Positions 1 to 8,941 of a DNA stretch of 56,963 nucleotides are shown here, piece by piece; the stretch's first letter is position 1; every line of letters begins with the position of its first letter. The notes below the pieces were generated by a model that saw nothing but the letters and a program-made list of their open reading frames with translations, did not search any database and was not told where the DNA came from. This DNA is from an uncultured Mycoplasmatota bacterium. GTDB lineage: Bacteria > Bacillota_I > Bacilli_A > RF39 > UBA660. The stretch covers positions 1 through 56,963 of the forward strand of contig USGP01000006.1 in assembly GCA_900554315.1 (NCBI GenBank), given 5' to 3'. The translations under genes and the position numbers were made by a program.

Positions 1-1397
1 TTTAATATTAAATTTATAAAATATTGAATAAAGTTTGTCTTTGTATTGGGTACTTTTATTTTATAGTCTGTTAATGTAAGTATTTCTTTTTTATCATTTT
101 TTACTGATAAGATAATATCATCTATTTTATGGTATCCATCGGTAGTATTATTTTGTACTATTTTATATTCTCCGTATGGTAAGGTAATTTTTGCCTTTCC
201 ATTTTTATCCGTTGTGATAGTAGTTACTTTTTCATTTTTATTGTTATAGATTGTAAATGAAATTCCAGCTTCTGGAATTCTTTTGTTTTCATCATATGTT
301 TTATATATTTCAATTTCTTTTTTTATAATTTCGTCTGTTACTGTAATTTGAACTTTAGAGTTTTTTTCTGTTATTTCAATGTCTGTTCTATTTGGATTTA
401 GTTGATATCCAGTAGGTGCTTTTATTTCTTTTATATAATATTTGCCAAATGGAATATTTTCTATTTTTCCAGTACCATTTTCTTGTATTGTTATGGTTCC
501 TATTTGAATATCTTCTTCATTATATAATCCATATATTGCTCCTTCTAGTGTTCCTTCACCACTTGGTGTTGTACTATTTGTGTCTTTATCTAATTTTGTT
601 ATTTCTAGACTGGTATGAACTACTTTTACTTTTAGATTTTCAATTTTATTCGTTAAATCACCTGTTTGCATTAATGCTTGACTATTTTGTGATTGATAAA
701 ATAATATTGGTTGATTATGATATCTTTCTTCTCTTATTAAATTGATTGTATATTCTCCTTCAGTTAAGTTTTTTCCTATTAGTTGGTTTTCATTTATAAC
801 GAAGTTGGAATTATCTGTATGGTAGTTATTTAATACTTGGTTTGTATCTTCCACCATAAAGTCTTCATTATCTAGAATAATGTAGGTTTTATTGTTTATA
901 GATGTTTCCTTTTTGTAATTATTTATTAAATTGTTAATTTCATTTATTTCTTGTGTATAAATTTCTATTTTGGGTCCATTTAATCCGTCTGTGAAGTAAA
1001 AGTTACCAGAAGGATCTGCTGTCTTCCATATCATCATTTGTGTGATTGCATACCATTTTGAATCTGTATGATTTTTATATCCATAGCCAAAGTATGCAAT
1101 TAGTGATATTTTTTCTTTTTGTTCTTCTGTTAAATTTTTGGGAGTAATTGTTTCTTCATATGTACTTCCTGCTTCAAAGAATACAAATGGATCTATACAA
1201 TAAGCAAAACGATTAGTTCCTGTCTGTCTAAAAAATCTTGCCTTTTGATAGTAAATAGTTTGGGAATTTGCTTTTTGCTTATTCATATATATTCCATCTA
1301 TATATTCTCCTTCATAAAAACTACTACTTGCGTTAACGTTTAAAGTTGTTATAAAGCTTAATGTTACTACAATTAAGAAAATAAATATTTTTTTCAT
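1..1397 (-). CDS. Thioester-domain surface adhesin with SpaA/Cna-B repeats (3' end beyond window)
   Basis: This is a secreted, probably sortase-anchored surface protein. The ATG at 1397 follows AAGGAGGC. Residues 1-24 form a signal peptide (hydrophobic core, cleavage near VNA-SSS). A thioester (TQXA-type) domain follows: Cys67 in RFAYCIDPF and Gln120 in AITQMMIW are the expected thioester pair. In this family that bond lets the protein attach covalently to a host surface. Two SpaA/Cna-B beta domains follow, about 262-356 and 357-446. The first has the isopeptide-type motif YIKEIKAPTGY with Glu324; in the second the matching position is Gln415. VPNT at 449-452 followed by FIQYFINLIL resembles an LPxTG-like sorting signal. 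The frame is open to base 1, so only the extreme C-terminus is missing. Domain assignment is confident; ligand and anchoring are inferred. Confidence 0.85.
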   Translation of the reverse strand, partial: MKKIFIFLIVVTLSFITTLNVNASSSFYEGEYIDGIYMNKQKANSQTIYYQKARFFRQTGTNRFAYCIDPFVFFEAGSTYEETITPKNLTEEQKEKISLIAYFGYGYKNHTDSKWYAITQMMIWKTADPSGNFYFTDGLNGPKIEIYTQEINEINNLINNYKKETSINNKTYIILDNEDFMVEDTNQVLNNYHTDNSNFVINENQLIGKNLTEGEYTINLIREERYHNQPILFYQSQNSQALMQTGDLTNKIENLKVKVVHTSLEITKLDKDTNSTTPSGEGTLEGAIYGLYNEEDIQIGTITIQENGTGKIENIPFGKYYIKEIKAPTGYQLNPNRTDIEITEKNSKVQITVTDEIIKKEIEIYKTYDENKRIPEAGISFTIYNNKNEKVTTITTDKNGKAKITLPYGEYKIVQNNTTDGYHKIDDIILSVKNDKKEILTLTDYKIKVPNTKTNFIQYFINLIL

Positions 1398-1426
1398 TTT
1401 ATGCCTCCTTTTTCTTAACGCTTTTG

Positions 1427-1455
1427 ATAGTAACAGATTGTCTTTGCTTATTCAA
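1427..1455 (-). promoter_or_regulatory. Promoter of the thioester adhesin
   Basis: On the minus strand TTGAAT (1455-1450) is separated by 17 bases from TACTAT (1432-1427), which is preceded by TG. It lies 30 bases upstream of the adhesin start. Confidence 0.5.
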
Positions 1456-1575
1456 ATTGCAGTTTTTATATTTTAAATTGTTTTCTTACTTTATTTTATT
1501 ATTTTCTTTTATTGCTTTTTTAATTTTTCTATTATTTTTCTTATAGATAAACAAATTTCATAAAAAAATGAAATA

Positions 1576-1584
1576 TGTTATAAT
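1576..1584 (+). promoter_or_regulatory. Extended -10 promoter of fhs
   Basis: TGTTATAAT is a perfect extended -10 element. No good -35 is seen. It ends 21 bases before the fhs ATG. Confidence 0.5.
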
Positions 1585-1605
1585 CTATATTAAGAGGTGA
1601 TTGGA

Positions 1606-3222
1606 ATGACAGATATTGAAATTGCTAGAAGTGCTACAAAAAAGCCTATTCAGGAGATTGCTTCTTCTTTAGGGTTGAAAGAAGACGATTATATTTTATA
1701 TGGTAATGATAAAGCGAAGATTGTTAAAAAGCCTGACTCATCTAAAGGAAAATTGATTTTAGTTACTGCGATTAGTCCTACTCCTTATGGGGAAGGGAAA
1801 ACAACTGTTAGTATTGGTCTTGGTGATGCTTTTCATCAACTTCATAAAAATGCTGTCTTAGTATTGCGTGAACCTTCTATGGGGCCTGTATTTGGAATGA
1901 AGGGTGGAGCAGCAGGTGGTGGATATAGTCAAGTGATTCCTATGGAAGATATCAATTTACATTTTACTGGGGATTTTCATGCTATTACTTCTGCGAATGA
2001 TTTGTTATGTGCTGCCATTGACAATCATATTTATCATGGCAATGAATTGGGTATTGATGAAGTAACTTTTAATCGTTGTTTGGATGTAAACGATCGAGCT
2101 TTACGTAGAATTCAATTGGACAATCGTTCTGAAAAGTTTAATATTACCGCTGCAAGTGAAATTATGGCTTTATTATGTTTAGCAAATGATTTTGATGACT
2201 TACGTAGAATGTTGGGAAATATTGTTATTGGATATGCAAAAGATAAAAGCCTTATTTATGCTAAAGATTTACATATTGAAGGTGCATTGGCTACTTTGTT
2301 AAAAGATGCCTTTTATCCTAATTTAGTACAAACTTTGGAGCATACTCCAGCAATTATTCATGGTGGACCTTTTGCTAATATTGCGCATGGATGTAATAGT
2401 ATTGTTGCAACAAAGTTGGGTATGTCATTGGGGGATTATGTAATTACTGAGGCAGGTTTTGGTGCTGATTTGGGGGCTGAAAAGTTTTTGAATATTAAGT
2501 GTCGTAAGGCTGGTATTTCCCCAGATGCTATTGTTTTGGTTGCTACGATTAAGGCTTTAAAATATAATGCAGGTGTTTCTCGTGATGATATTTTGAAAGA
2601 AAATGTTGAAGCAGTTTCTGCTGGATTATGTAACTTAGAAGCTCATGTTTCTAATTTGAAAAAAGCAGGGATTCCTTTAGTTGTATGTGTAAATGCTTAT
2701 GATTCTGATACAAAAAAAGAACAAAATGTTGTTCTTGATTGGTGTTCTCGACATAATATTCCAGTTGCTGTAAGTACCGCTTATTGTGATGGTGGTAGTG
2801 GAGCGATTTCATTGGCTCGTGTAGTTGATGAAGTGTTGCAACAACCAAAAGATTTTCATTTTCTTTATTCTGATTCTGATAGTATCGAAGATAAGATTTA
2901 TAAACTTGTTACTGAAATATATCATGCTTCTCAAGTTGAGTATAGTGATGAGGCAAAGAAGAAATTACAATTGATTAAAGAAAATAATTTATCTTATCTT
3001 CCAATTTGTGGGGCTAAGACTCAATATTCTTTATCTGATGATGCTAAAAAATTAGGAAATCCAAAAGATTATACTATTTATGTTAGAGATATTGAGTTGT
3101 ATCATGGTGCTGGTTTTATAACGGTTTTATTTGGTAATATTTTACGTATGCCAGGATTGCCTAAACATCCTAACTATGAAAAGATAGATTTAGTTGATAA
3201 TGAAATTGTTGGATTAAGTTAA
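1606..3222 (+). CDS. fhs: Formate--tetrahydrofolate ligase
   Basis: This cytosolic enzyme makes 10-formyltetrahydrofolate from formate, THF and ATP, feeding one-carbon metabolism (purines, formyl-Met-tRNA). The 538-residue protein is close to the usual ~555. The nucleotide-binding loop TPYGEGKTT is at residues 59-67. The family signatures EPSMGPVFGMKGGAAGGGY and DINLHFTGDFHAITSANDLL follow. I chose the ATG at 1606 because AGAGGTG sits 6-12 bases upstream; a GTG at 1597 lies inside that ribosome site. It is monocistronic, with its own extended -10 promoter and a terminator shared with the convergent neighbour. Confidence 0.95.
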   Translation: MTDIEIARSATKKPIQEIASSLGLKEDDYILYGNDKAKIVKKPDSSKGKLILVTAISPTPYGEGKTTVSIGLGDAFHQLHKNAVLVLREPSMGPVFGMKGGAAGGGYSQVIPMEDINLHFTGDFHAITSANDLLCAAIDNHIYHGNELGIDEVTFNRCLDVNDRALRRIQLDNRSEKFNITAASEIMALLCLANDFDDLRRMLGNIVIGYAKDKSLIYAKDLHIEGALATLLKDAFYPNLVQTLEHTPAIIHGGPFANIAHGCNSIVATKLGMSLGDYVITEAGFGADLGAEKFLNIKCRKAGISPDAIVLVATIKALKYNAGVSRDDILKENVEAVSAGLCNLEAHVSNLKKAGIPLVVCVNAYDSDTKKEQNVVLDWCSRHNIPVAVSTAYCDGGSGAISLARVVDEVLQQPKDFHFLYSDSDSIEDKIYKLVTEIYHASQVEYSDEAKKKLQLIKENNLSYLPICGAKTQYSLSDDAKKLGNPKDYTIYVRDIELYHGAGFITVLFGNILRMPGLPKHPNYEKIDLVDNEIVGLS

Positions 3223-3228
3223 AAAAAG

Positions 3229-3250
3229 AAAGAGCATAGCTCTTTTTTAT
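3229..3250. terminator. Bidirectional terminator, fhs / Ig-like protein
   Basis: Stem AAAGAGC / GCTCTTT with loop ATA. It is followed by T's on the plus strand and by an A-run on the other side, so it serves both convergent genes. Confidence 0.8.
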
Positions 3251-3990
3251 TGTGTATCTGTAGATGGTTGACTATCGGATTTTATGCATGTATTTGTTGA
3301 ACTATTCCAAGTTCCTCCGTTAGTTTTACAATCTTCTTTTTGTTGTTCATATGGATCTTTTTGTTCTGTTTTTTGTGGTTCAAATACGGTAATTGTTCCG
3401 GTATATAATCTTCCATTATAAGTAACTGTATATTGATAGCTTCCTGCTTGTGCAGTATTTACATTTGTTAAATTTATTTTTATATTTTGTTTTACTTCGT
3501 CTGTAAGTGTTTCAGTAATATATGTTTGAATTTCTGTTGATAGAGCAGTTCCTACTTCTAGATTAAGATTTTTAAGAGTTAATACCATATCAGGTAGTGG
3601 TTTTTCTTTAATTGTAAAAGTTCCATTAAAAGTTTTTTTCTTGTATTTGATTGTATATGTATAAGTTCCTGCTTGTGTTGCATTTACCATTGATGTATCT
3701 AATTGTAATTCTTTGATAATTTTATCTTCTATATCATTTGCATTTTCAAGGTAATCTACGACATTTACACTAAGTGGTTGATTGATTTCTTGTTCCATAT
3801 TTTTAAGTCTAATTTCATTACTTTTCATATTTGCAACTCTTTTTTGAGTTATTTTAAGTTCTGATTTTGTTTTTGTTACAGGCTTATCCATTAAAGTCAT
3901 TGTAACACCACTACCTATAAAAATTATCCCCCAGATGGCAATTGCACTGGCAATTATATATCTTTGTTTGTTTGATAAATTTTTTGACAT
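3247..3990 (-). CDS. Membrane-anchored protein with two Ig-like beta domains
   Basis: Function is not recognised. The 247-residue protein has a short basic N-terminus and a transmembrane segment at about 11-33, predicting an extracellular remainder. Two similar beta-rich segments follow; each ends in a YTYTIKYKKK- or YQYTVTYNGR-type strand and a GT(F/I)T strand, as in bacterial Ig-like folds. Each is preceded by a stretch of the kind AGTYTY or AGSYQY. The tail is Lys/Glu/Gln-rich and ends with two Cys in CKTNGGTWNSSTNTC, which could form a disulfide outside the cell. The ATG at 3990 follows ATAGGAGT. It is transcribed alone, divergently from nfeD. Confidence 0.7.
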   Translation of the reverse strand: MSKNLSNKQRYIIASAIAIWGIIFIGSGVTMTLMDKPVTKTKSELKITQKRVANMKSNEIRLKNMEQEINQPLSVNVVDYLENANDIEDKIIKELQLDTSMVNATQAGTYTYTIKYKKKTFNGTFTIKEKPLPDMVLTLKNLNLEVGTALSTEIQTYITETLTDEVKQNIKINLTNVNTAQAGSYQYTVTYNGRLYTGTITVFEPQKTEQKDPYEQQKEDCKTNGGTWNSSTNTCIKSDSQPSTDTQ

Positions 3991-4016
3991 ATTATTTTAC
4001 TCCTATCTTCCTTTTC

Positions 4017-4084
4017 ATTATAATATAAATTATTGTTATAAACAAGAAAAAATTGTTGAAAAAAGGGTTTTGATATCATATAAT
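4017..4084. promoter_or_regulatory. Back-to-back divergent promoters (Ig-like protein and nfeD)
   Basis: Minus strand: TTGTTT (4045-4040), 17 bases, TATAAT (4022-4017). Plus strand: TTGAAA (4056-4061), 17 bases, TATAAT (4079-4084). The two -35 boxes are only 10 bases apart. Confidence 0.65.
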
Positions 4085-4105
4085 TTAAGTAAGGTGGTGA
4101 GTTTT

Positions 4106-4531
4106 ATGGCTATTTACTGGATTATCTTATTTTTAGTGCTTTTACTTATTGAGTTAGCAACGGTAAATTTAGTTTCTATTTGGTTTGCTATAGGAGCAAT
4201 TGCAGCATTTATAACTTCGTTTTTTACGGATTCCGCTCTTTTACAACTTTTAGTTTTTGTTGTTGTTAGTGTTGTATCTTTAATTATTATGTTACCTGTA
4301 GTTAAAAAGTTTAAAAGTAAAGAAAAGTTTGTTCCAACTAATTTGGATCGATTGATTGGAAAAGAAGCTGAAGTTACTAAAGAAATTAGTTCTAATCATT
4401 ATGGTGAAGTTCGCATCTTTGATGAAATTTGGACATCTTCAAGTGATTGTACATTAAAAGTTGGTGAGAAAGTTATTGTTGAAAAAATTGATGGCGTAAA
4501 ACTAATTGTCAAGAAGGGAGAAAAGAAATAA
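4106..4531 (+). CDS. NfeD-like membrane protein
   Basis: A 141-residue NfeD-family short form. Two or three hydrophobic segments fill residues 1-70. A cytosolic OB-fold-type C-terminal domain follows, with the typical GKEAEVTKEI...GEVRIFDEIW...GEKVIVEKIDG pattern. In this family NfeD partners an SPFH protein in membrane microdomains, and here the next gene is that partner: the NfeD stop and the SPFH start overlap (TAATG). The ATG at 4106 is preceded by AAGGTGGTGA; longer in-frame extensions upstream run through the promoter and were rejected. A sigma-A type promoter lies at 4056-4084. Confidence 0.85.
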   Translation: MAIYWIILFLVLLLIELATVNLVSIWFAIGAIAAFITSFFTDSALLQLLVFVVVSVVSLIIMLPVVKKFKSKEKFVPTNLDRLIGKEAEVTKEISSNHYGEVRIFDEIWTSSSDCTLKVGEKVIVEKIDGVKLIVKKGEKK

Positions 4532-5514
4532 TGGAATTTGGAATCTTGTTACTTTTTATTTTAATTGTTATCGTTGTAGTTGCGGTAGCTGGAGTTAGGA
4601 TTGTTTCTCAATCTAAGGCTTATGTTATTGAAAGATTGGGATCTTATCACAGAACTATGCAAACAGGACTTCACTATGTAGTTCCTATTGTTGATCGTGT
4701 TGCTTGTGTTGTTAGTTTAAAAGAAATGGTTAAGGATTTTGCACCACAACCTGTTATTACAAAGGATAATGTTACTATGCAAATTGATACTGTAATTTAT
4801 TATCAAATTACTGATCCTAAATTGTATACTTACGGTGTTGAAAATCCAATTAGTGCAATTGAAAATTTAACTGCAACAACACTTCGTAATATTATTGGTG
4901 ATTTGGAACTTGATCAGACTTTAACAAGTCGTGATGTCATTAATACTCAAATTCGTAGTGTATTGGATAGTGCTACTGATGCTTGGGGAATTAAAGTTCA
5001 TCGTGTAGAAGTAAAAAATATTTTACCTCCTAGAGATATTCAAGAAGCAATGGAAAAACAGATGAGAGCCGAACGTGAGAGACGTGAAGCTATTCTTAGA
5101 GCTGAAGGTGAAAAGAAGAGTCAAATCTTAATTGCTGAAGGTGAAAAAGAAAGTACAGTTTTACGTGCTGAGGCTGCAAAAGAAGCAACTATTAAACAAG
5201 CAGAAGGACAAGCTGAGTCTATTATTAAAATTCAAGAAGCAACTGCTGAGGGATTGCGTTTAATTAAAGATGTTGGAATGGATGAGGCTGTATTAAAACT
5301 TAAAAGCTATGAAGCAATGGTTCAAGTTGCGAATGGTCAAGCAACTAAAATTATTGTTCCTAGTGAGTTACAAAATTTAGCAACGTTAGGAACTACACTT
5401 CATGAAATGGTAGATGGTCCAGTAAAGCCAGGTCTTAAACCAGGTCCTAAACCTGCACCAAAGCCAATGCCTGAACCAGCTCCTAAAGCAGATGTTCCAA
5501 CAGAAAAACTTTAA
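4531..5514 (+). CDS. SPFH/Band 7 (stomatin/QmcA-type) membrane protein
   Basis: This 327-residue protein has an N-terminal membrane anchor (about 4-25) and then the SPFH core (RLGSYHRTMQTGLHYVVPIVD, ending LPPRDIQEAMEKQMRAERER). A long helical Glu/Ala-rich segment rich in AEGEK repeats follows, typical of the oligomerising flotillin/stomatin coiled coil. The C-terminus is a Lys-Pro tail (KPGLKPGPKPAPKPMPEP). Such proteins scaffold membrane domains and protect or regulate membrane proteins. It is translationally coupled to nfeD through a TAATG overlap. The Pro-rich tail is an addition I do not associate with the core family. Confidence 0.88.
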   Translation: MEFGILLLFILIVIVVVAVAGVRIVSQSKAYVIERLGSYHRTMQTGLHYVVPIVDRVACVVSLKEMVKDFAPQPVITKDNVTMQIDTVIYYQITDPKLYTYGVENPISAIENLTATTLRNIIGDLELDQTLTSRDVINTQIRSVLDSATDAWGIKVHRVEVKNILPPRDIQEAMEKQMRAERERREAILRAEGEKKSQILIAEGEKESTVLRAEAAKEATIKQAEGQAESIIKIQEATAEGLRLIKDVGMDEAVLKLKSYEAMVQVANGQATKIIVPSELQNLATLGTTLHEMVDGPVKPGLKPGPKPAPKPMPEPAPKADVPTEKL

Positions 5515-5520
5515 TAAGAA

Positions 5521-5548
5521 AAGAAGGATTTATGTCCTTCTTTTTTTT
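5521..5548. terminator. Bidirectional terminator, SPFH gene / radical SAM gene
   Basis: Stem AAGAAGGA / TCCTTCTT, loop TTTATG, followed by six T's. It lies between convergent stops. Confidence 0.8.
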
Positions 5549-6485
5549 AACTTTTTAACTTTTTTCCTTGATATGAATCTCTTTTTACCATTTCTTTATC
5601 AATATCATTTAATACACAAAACTTTTTCACTAACCAATCTGGTTCTACTAAATCATCTTGTTTAGGATCTCCTGTTATTCTATGAATTACAATTTCGGGT
5701 CTTAGTAGTTCTAATTGATCAATTACAATATTGATATATTCTTCTTTTGTTAATACTTTAAAATGTTTTTTTTCATACATTTTTGCTAATGGAGTATCTT
5801 TTAAAATACTTAGCATGTGTATTTTTATTCCTTGAATATCTATACTATTTAAATATCTTACTGTATTTAACATGTCTTCTTTTGTTTCATAAGGAAGACC
5901 ATTAATAATATGAACAACAACATCTATATTTCGTTCTCTGAGTTTTTTTACCATATCTTCAAAACATTGTAATGAATGACAGCGATTAATTAGTTTGGCT
6001 GTTTTTTCATTTGTTGTTTGTAATCCCAACTCGATTGTTAAATTGGTTTTTTTATTTAATTCTGTTAGATAGTCTAAGCATTCTTCTGATATTGAATCTG
6101 GTCTAGTTGCAATATTTAGACCTATAACATTATCAAAAGCTAGTACTGTTTCATATAACTTTTTTAAAGTGTCAACATCTGCATATGTATTTGTTCTTGC
6201 TTGAAAATAACCAATAAATTTTCCTTCTGGCCATTTATGAAGCATCATTTCTTTTACTGTATCAAATTGGGTTCTTAAGGAATCTTCTTTATTTCCTGCA
6301 AATTCTCCACTTCCTGATTTTGAACAGTAAATACAACCACCATTTCCAACTGTTCCATCTATGTTTGGACAACTAAATCCAGCATTTAAACTAATTTTAA
6401 ATACTTTAGAATGAAATTTATTTTTATAATAATAATCTAAGGTATGATATCTTTTATTGTTGTTTGAGTAAATAAATTTATTCAC
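5547..6485 (-). CDS. TIGR01212-type radical SAM protein (YtqA-like)
   Basis: A 312-residue radical SAM protein of the family that includes B. subtilis YtqA. The cluster motif near the N-terminus is CPNIDGTVGNGGCIYC, the long spacing typical of this family. It continues with GSGEFAGN, KWPEGKFIGYFQA, NIATRPDSI, ELGLQTTNEKTAKLINR and GIKIHML, matching the family along its length. The substrate is unknown to me; a role in RNA or cofactor modification is only inferred. The start is GTG at 6485, placed by GAGGTG just upstream and by the patatin stop one base away. The two genes form an operon with translational coupling. Confidence 0.88.
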   Translation of the reverse strand: MNKFIYSNNNKRYHTLDYYYKNKFHSKVFKISLNAGFSCPNIDGTVGNGGCIYCSKSGSGEFAGNKEDSLRTQFDTVKEMMLHKWPEGKFIGYFQARTNTYADVDTLKKLYETVLAFDNVIGLNIATRPDSISEECLDYLTELNKKTNLTIELGLQTTNEKTAKLINRCHSLQCFEDMVKKLRERNIDVVVHIINGLPYETKEDMLNTVRYLNSIDIQGIKIHMLSILKDTPLAKMYEKKHFKVLTKEEYINIVIDQLELLRPEIVIHRITGDPKQDDLVEPDWLVKKFCVLNDIDKEMVKRDSYQGKKLKS

Positions 6486-6486
6486 G

Positions 6487-7650
6487 TTACACCTCGCTAA
6501 TAGTATATAAGTATAATGCTTTTAAAAAGGTCCATGGATTAGTTAAGATTTTCCTCTTTATTCCTCTTTTTTTTGTTTTAATTTCATTTATATATGTTTT
6601 TAATTCTTGTATTTCTTTTGTGTCTTCTTTCTTTAGTTTTTTCTTTAATAATTTATTAAAGCTTCTTTCAGAATATATTTGTGTTTCATCTAAATTAAAA
6701 TCTTTTCCTAGGCTTTCCATTAGTTTTAGACTTATGTTGTCAAAAATGTTATATGATTTTGTTCCAGTTATTTTTATTATCTTCTTAATGTTTTCCATAG
6801 TTTTTTCATTGTTTATAATTTGATTTAATAAATACTCAAATGTTTCTAAATGTTTTTTCTTATTCTTTTCTAGTGTATTTTTCTTAAATGTATATTTATT
6901 TCCTTCTAATTTATCAAATCTTTTTAATGTGTCATTATATCCTAGCTTTATATTTCTTTTAGCTCCTTCTTCATAAAAGTTTAAGAAGTTTGTTAGTTTA
7001 TTGTTTGGTTTGATTTTAATAGTTGGTACTTTTTTTCTAGGGCGTTTATTAAATCCCGGTGCTGATAAATCTACGGCAATAATTTCATCTGCTCCCATAT
7101 CTATAGCTAAATTAATTGGTAGATTGTCATAAAATCCACCATCTATATAGTTTTCACCTTTTATTTCTTTCTTTTTGAATGCTGGGTAGCAAGAGGCTGA
7201 TGCCATTAGATAGTCCGCAAATAATTCATTTGGGATTTCATGTTTTGTTATTTGTATAGGCTTTTTAGTTGATAAATTAAAAGTTACTAATCCATAATTA
7301 ATCTTTGATTTCATTATTCTTTTATAATTAATTTCTTTTTTTAACAACTTTTCTAATTCTTTTACTTCCATTCCACCTTGCTTTATTATGCTTTTTCCAT
7401 ACATCTTCATGACTGTCATATCATCTGTACTGTCAACGGCTTTTTCACCAAATAACAATTTTAAGTTTATTCTTTTCCATAAGTGAATTGCTTTATAATA
7501 ATTTTTTTGTGCAACTAATGCTCCATTTAATGCTCCTACTGAGGTACCAGTTACAATATCAAATTTTATATGGAGTTTTCTTAAGGCTTTCCATACACCA
7601 ATTTGATATGATCCTTTTGAACCTCCTCCGGATAATACTAATGCTTTCAT
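6487..7650 (-). CDS. Patatin-like phospholipase
   Basis: This is a putative lipid acyl hydrolase of 387 residues. The oxyanion motif GGGSKG is at 8-13, the nucleophile elbow GTSVG at 35-39 with Ser37, and the catalytic Asp lies in the DGG of ENYIDGGFYDN. The Ser-Asp dyad is therefore complete. The patatin core fills roughly the first 200 residues; the rest is a Lys-rich helical C-terminal extension without a family I recognise. No signal peptide is seen, so it is probably cytosolic. The ATG at 7650 follows AAAGGTGTG. It is first in the operon with the radical SAM gene. Confidence 0.88.
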   Translation of the reverse strand: MKALVLSGGGSKGSYQIGVWKALRKLHIKFDIVTGTSVGALNGALVAQKNYYKAIHLWKRINLKLLFGEKAVDSTDDMTVMKMYGKSIIKQGGMEVKELEKLLKKEINYKRIMKSKINYGLVTFNLSTKKPIQITKHEIPNELFADYLMASASCYPAFKKKEIKGENYIDGGFYDNLPINLAIDMGADEIIAVDLSAPGFNKRPRKKVPTIKIKPNNKLTNFLNFYEEGAKRNIKLGYNDTLKRFDKLEGNKYTFKKNTLEKNKKKHLETFEYLLNQIINNEKTMENIKKIIKITGTKSYNIFDNISLKLMESLGKDFNLDETQIYSERSFNKLLKKKLKKEDTKEIQELKTYINEIKTKKRGIKRKILTNPWTFLKALYLYTISEV

Positions 7651-7674
7651 ATTTTCACACCTTTTTCGTGATTT

Positions 7675-7718
7675 ATTGTAGCATAATTTAATCGAAAAAA
7701 CAATTTCTATGGTATACT
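7675..7718. promoter_or_regulatory. Overlapping divergent promoters (patatin operon and vanY-like gene)
   Basis: Minus strand: TTGTTT (7703-7698), 17 bases, TACAAT (7680-7675) preceded by TG. Plus strand: extended -10 TGGTATACT (7710-7718) whose -35 region would overlap the minus-strand promoter. The two units may compete for polymerase. Confidence 0.5.
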
Positions 7719-7738
7719 TATTATAGTAGGTGATGATA

Positions 7739-8866
7739 ATGAAACGTAAGTTTCGATTAAAAAAATCAGTTGTTCAAAAACTAAAAATTGTAGGCGTTAT
7801 TTTCGCTATTATTATAGTGATATTTTTCTTTTATTCTTCACAGATTAGTTCTCTTACTAGATTAGGATATAGTAAAGAAGCTGCTAGAAATATTTTGTTT
7901 CAGTTTAAAAAAGAATATGTGTTATCTGTAGGAGAGAATAAAACGTTAAATGCTGCCTTTGAAAGTGATGATTATAATGAAAAGTATTTAGATCAATATT
8001 CTAAAATTGATTATCAAAATCAGAAACACTTAATTAAAAATATTAATACTTTAATAAAAAAAGGGTATAGTAATGATAATATTTCTATGATTTTGGCTCA
8101 TGGTAGTGATCAGGATGTAACAGAGTTTGCAAAAAGGGATAAAATTAATTATTTGGAAGAATTTTTTAGTTTGTCTTATGCTAAGTTAAGTAATTATGAT
8201 AGATATGTTGATTATTCTAATGAGACTGGAGAAGATGATGAAACTACAGTTTTAGCTGTAAATTTGGATATGGATAAGGAAAATTATGAAGATCCTATTA
8301 TTGTTAAAAAGTTTAGTACTGATATGTTAGTTAATAAACATCGTTCTTTGACTAAAGCTTTTGAACCTGAGGACTTAGTTTCTATTGATGAGAAATATGC
8401 TGTTGATGATACACAAGCTGGTTCTAGAATTGCTGTTAATGCTTTTATTCAGATGTATAAAGCTGCTAAGAAAGAAGGCTATGGTTTGGTTATTAATTCT
8501 AGTTACCGTAGTTATGAAGATCAAGAAGAAACTTGCGATACCTATCGTGAATTATATGGTGAAAATTATGTAAAGAACTATGTTGCTATGCCAGGATTTT
8601 CAGAGCATCAAACTGGATTGTCATTTGATATTGGTAGTACGGATACTAATGTTTTTGCTGATTCTGATGAATATGAATGGGTACAGGAAAATGCTCATAA
8701 ATATGGATTTATTCAGAGATTTCCTACTAAGTATGAGTCTATTACTGGTTTTAGAGCAGAGCCTTGGCATTATCGTTATGTAGGTAAAAAAATTGCTACT
8801 TATATTTATGAAAATGATATTTCTTTTGAAGAATATTATGCTTTATTTTTAGATTCTGATGATTGA
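7739..8866 (+). CDS. D-alanyl-D-alanine carboxypeptidase, VanY/M15B family
   Basis: This is a membrane-anchored zinc peptidase that trims the terminal D-Ala of peptidoglycan stems. The 375-residue protein has a basic N-terminus, a membrane segment at about 19-37, and a poorly conserved stretch of about 190 residues. The M15 domain contains INSSYRSYEDQ (about 250-260), SEHQTGLSFDIG (zinc His and Asp, about 288-299) and EPWHYRYVG (zinc His, about 341-349). All expected metal ligands are present. I chose ATG 7739 over GTG 7730 because AGG at 7728-7730 then has an 8-base spacing. No vancomycin-resistance genes are near, so a housekeeping wall role is likely. Confidence 0.9.
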   Translation: MKRKFRLKKSVVQKLKIVGVIFAIIIVIFFFYSSQISSLTRLGYSKEAARNILFQFKKEYVLSVGENKTLNAAFESDDYNEKYLDQYSKIDYQNQKHLIKNINTLIKKGYSNDNISMILAHGSDQDVTEFAKRDKINYLEEFFSLSYAKLSNYDRYVDYSNETGEDDETTVLAVNLDMDKENYEDPIIVKKFSTDMLVNKHRSLTKAFEPEDLVSIDEKYAVDDTQAGSRIAVNAFIQMYKAAKKEGYGLVINSSYRSYEDQEETCDTYRELYGENYVKNYVAMPGFSEHQTGLSFDIGSTDTNVFADSDEYEWVQENAHKYGFIQRFPTKYESITGFRAEPWHYRYVGKKIATYIYENDISFEEYYALFLDSDD

Positions 8867-8884
8867 TGCTTTTTCTAATTTTTC

Positions 8885-8913
8885 TTGGAATATTGTATGT
8901 TTTATGGTATTAT
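8885..8913 (+). promoter_or_regulatory. Promoter of the GH31 gene
   Basis: TTGGAA (8885-8890), 17 bases, extended -10 TGGTATTAT (8905-8913). The ribosome site AAGGTG is at 8931-8936. Confidence 0.65.
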
Positions 8914-8941
8914 GTTACTAGAATAATAAGAAGGTGTTGGT

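Noticed and set aside
416..745. 109-codon plus-strand Leu/Tyr-rich frame
   Set aside because: It is antisense to the thioester adhesin, which has clear domains, a signal peptide and a ribosome site.
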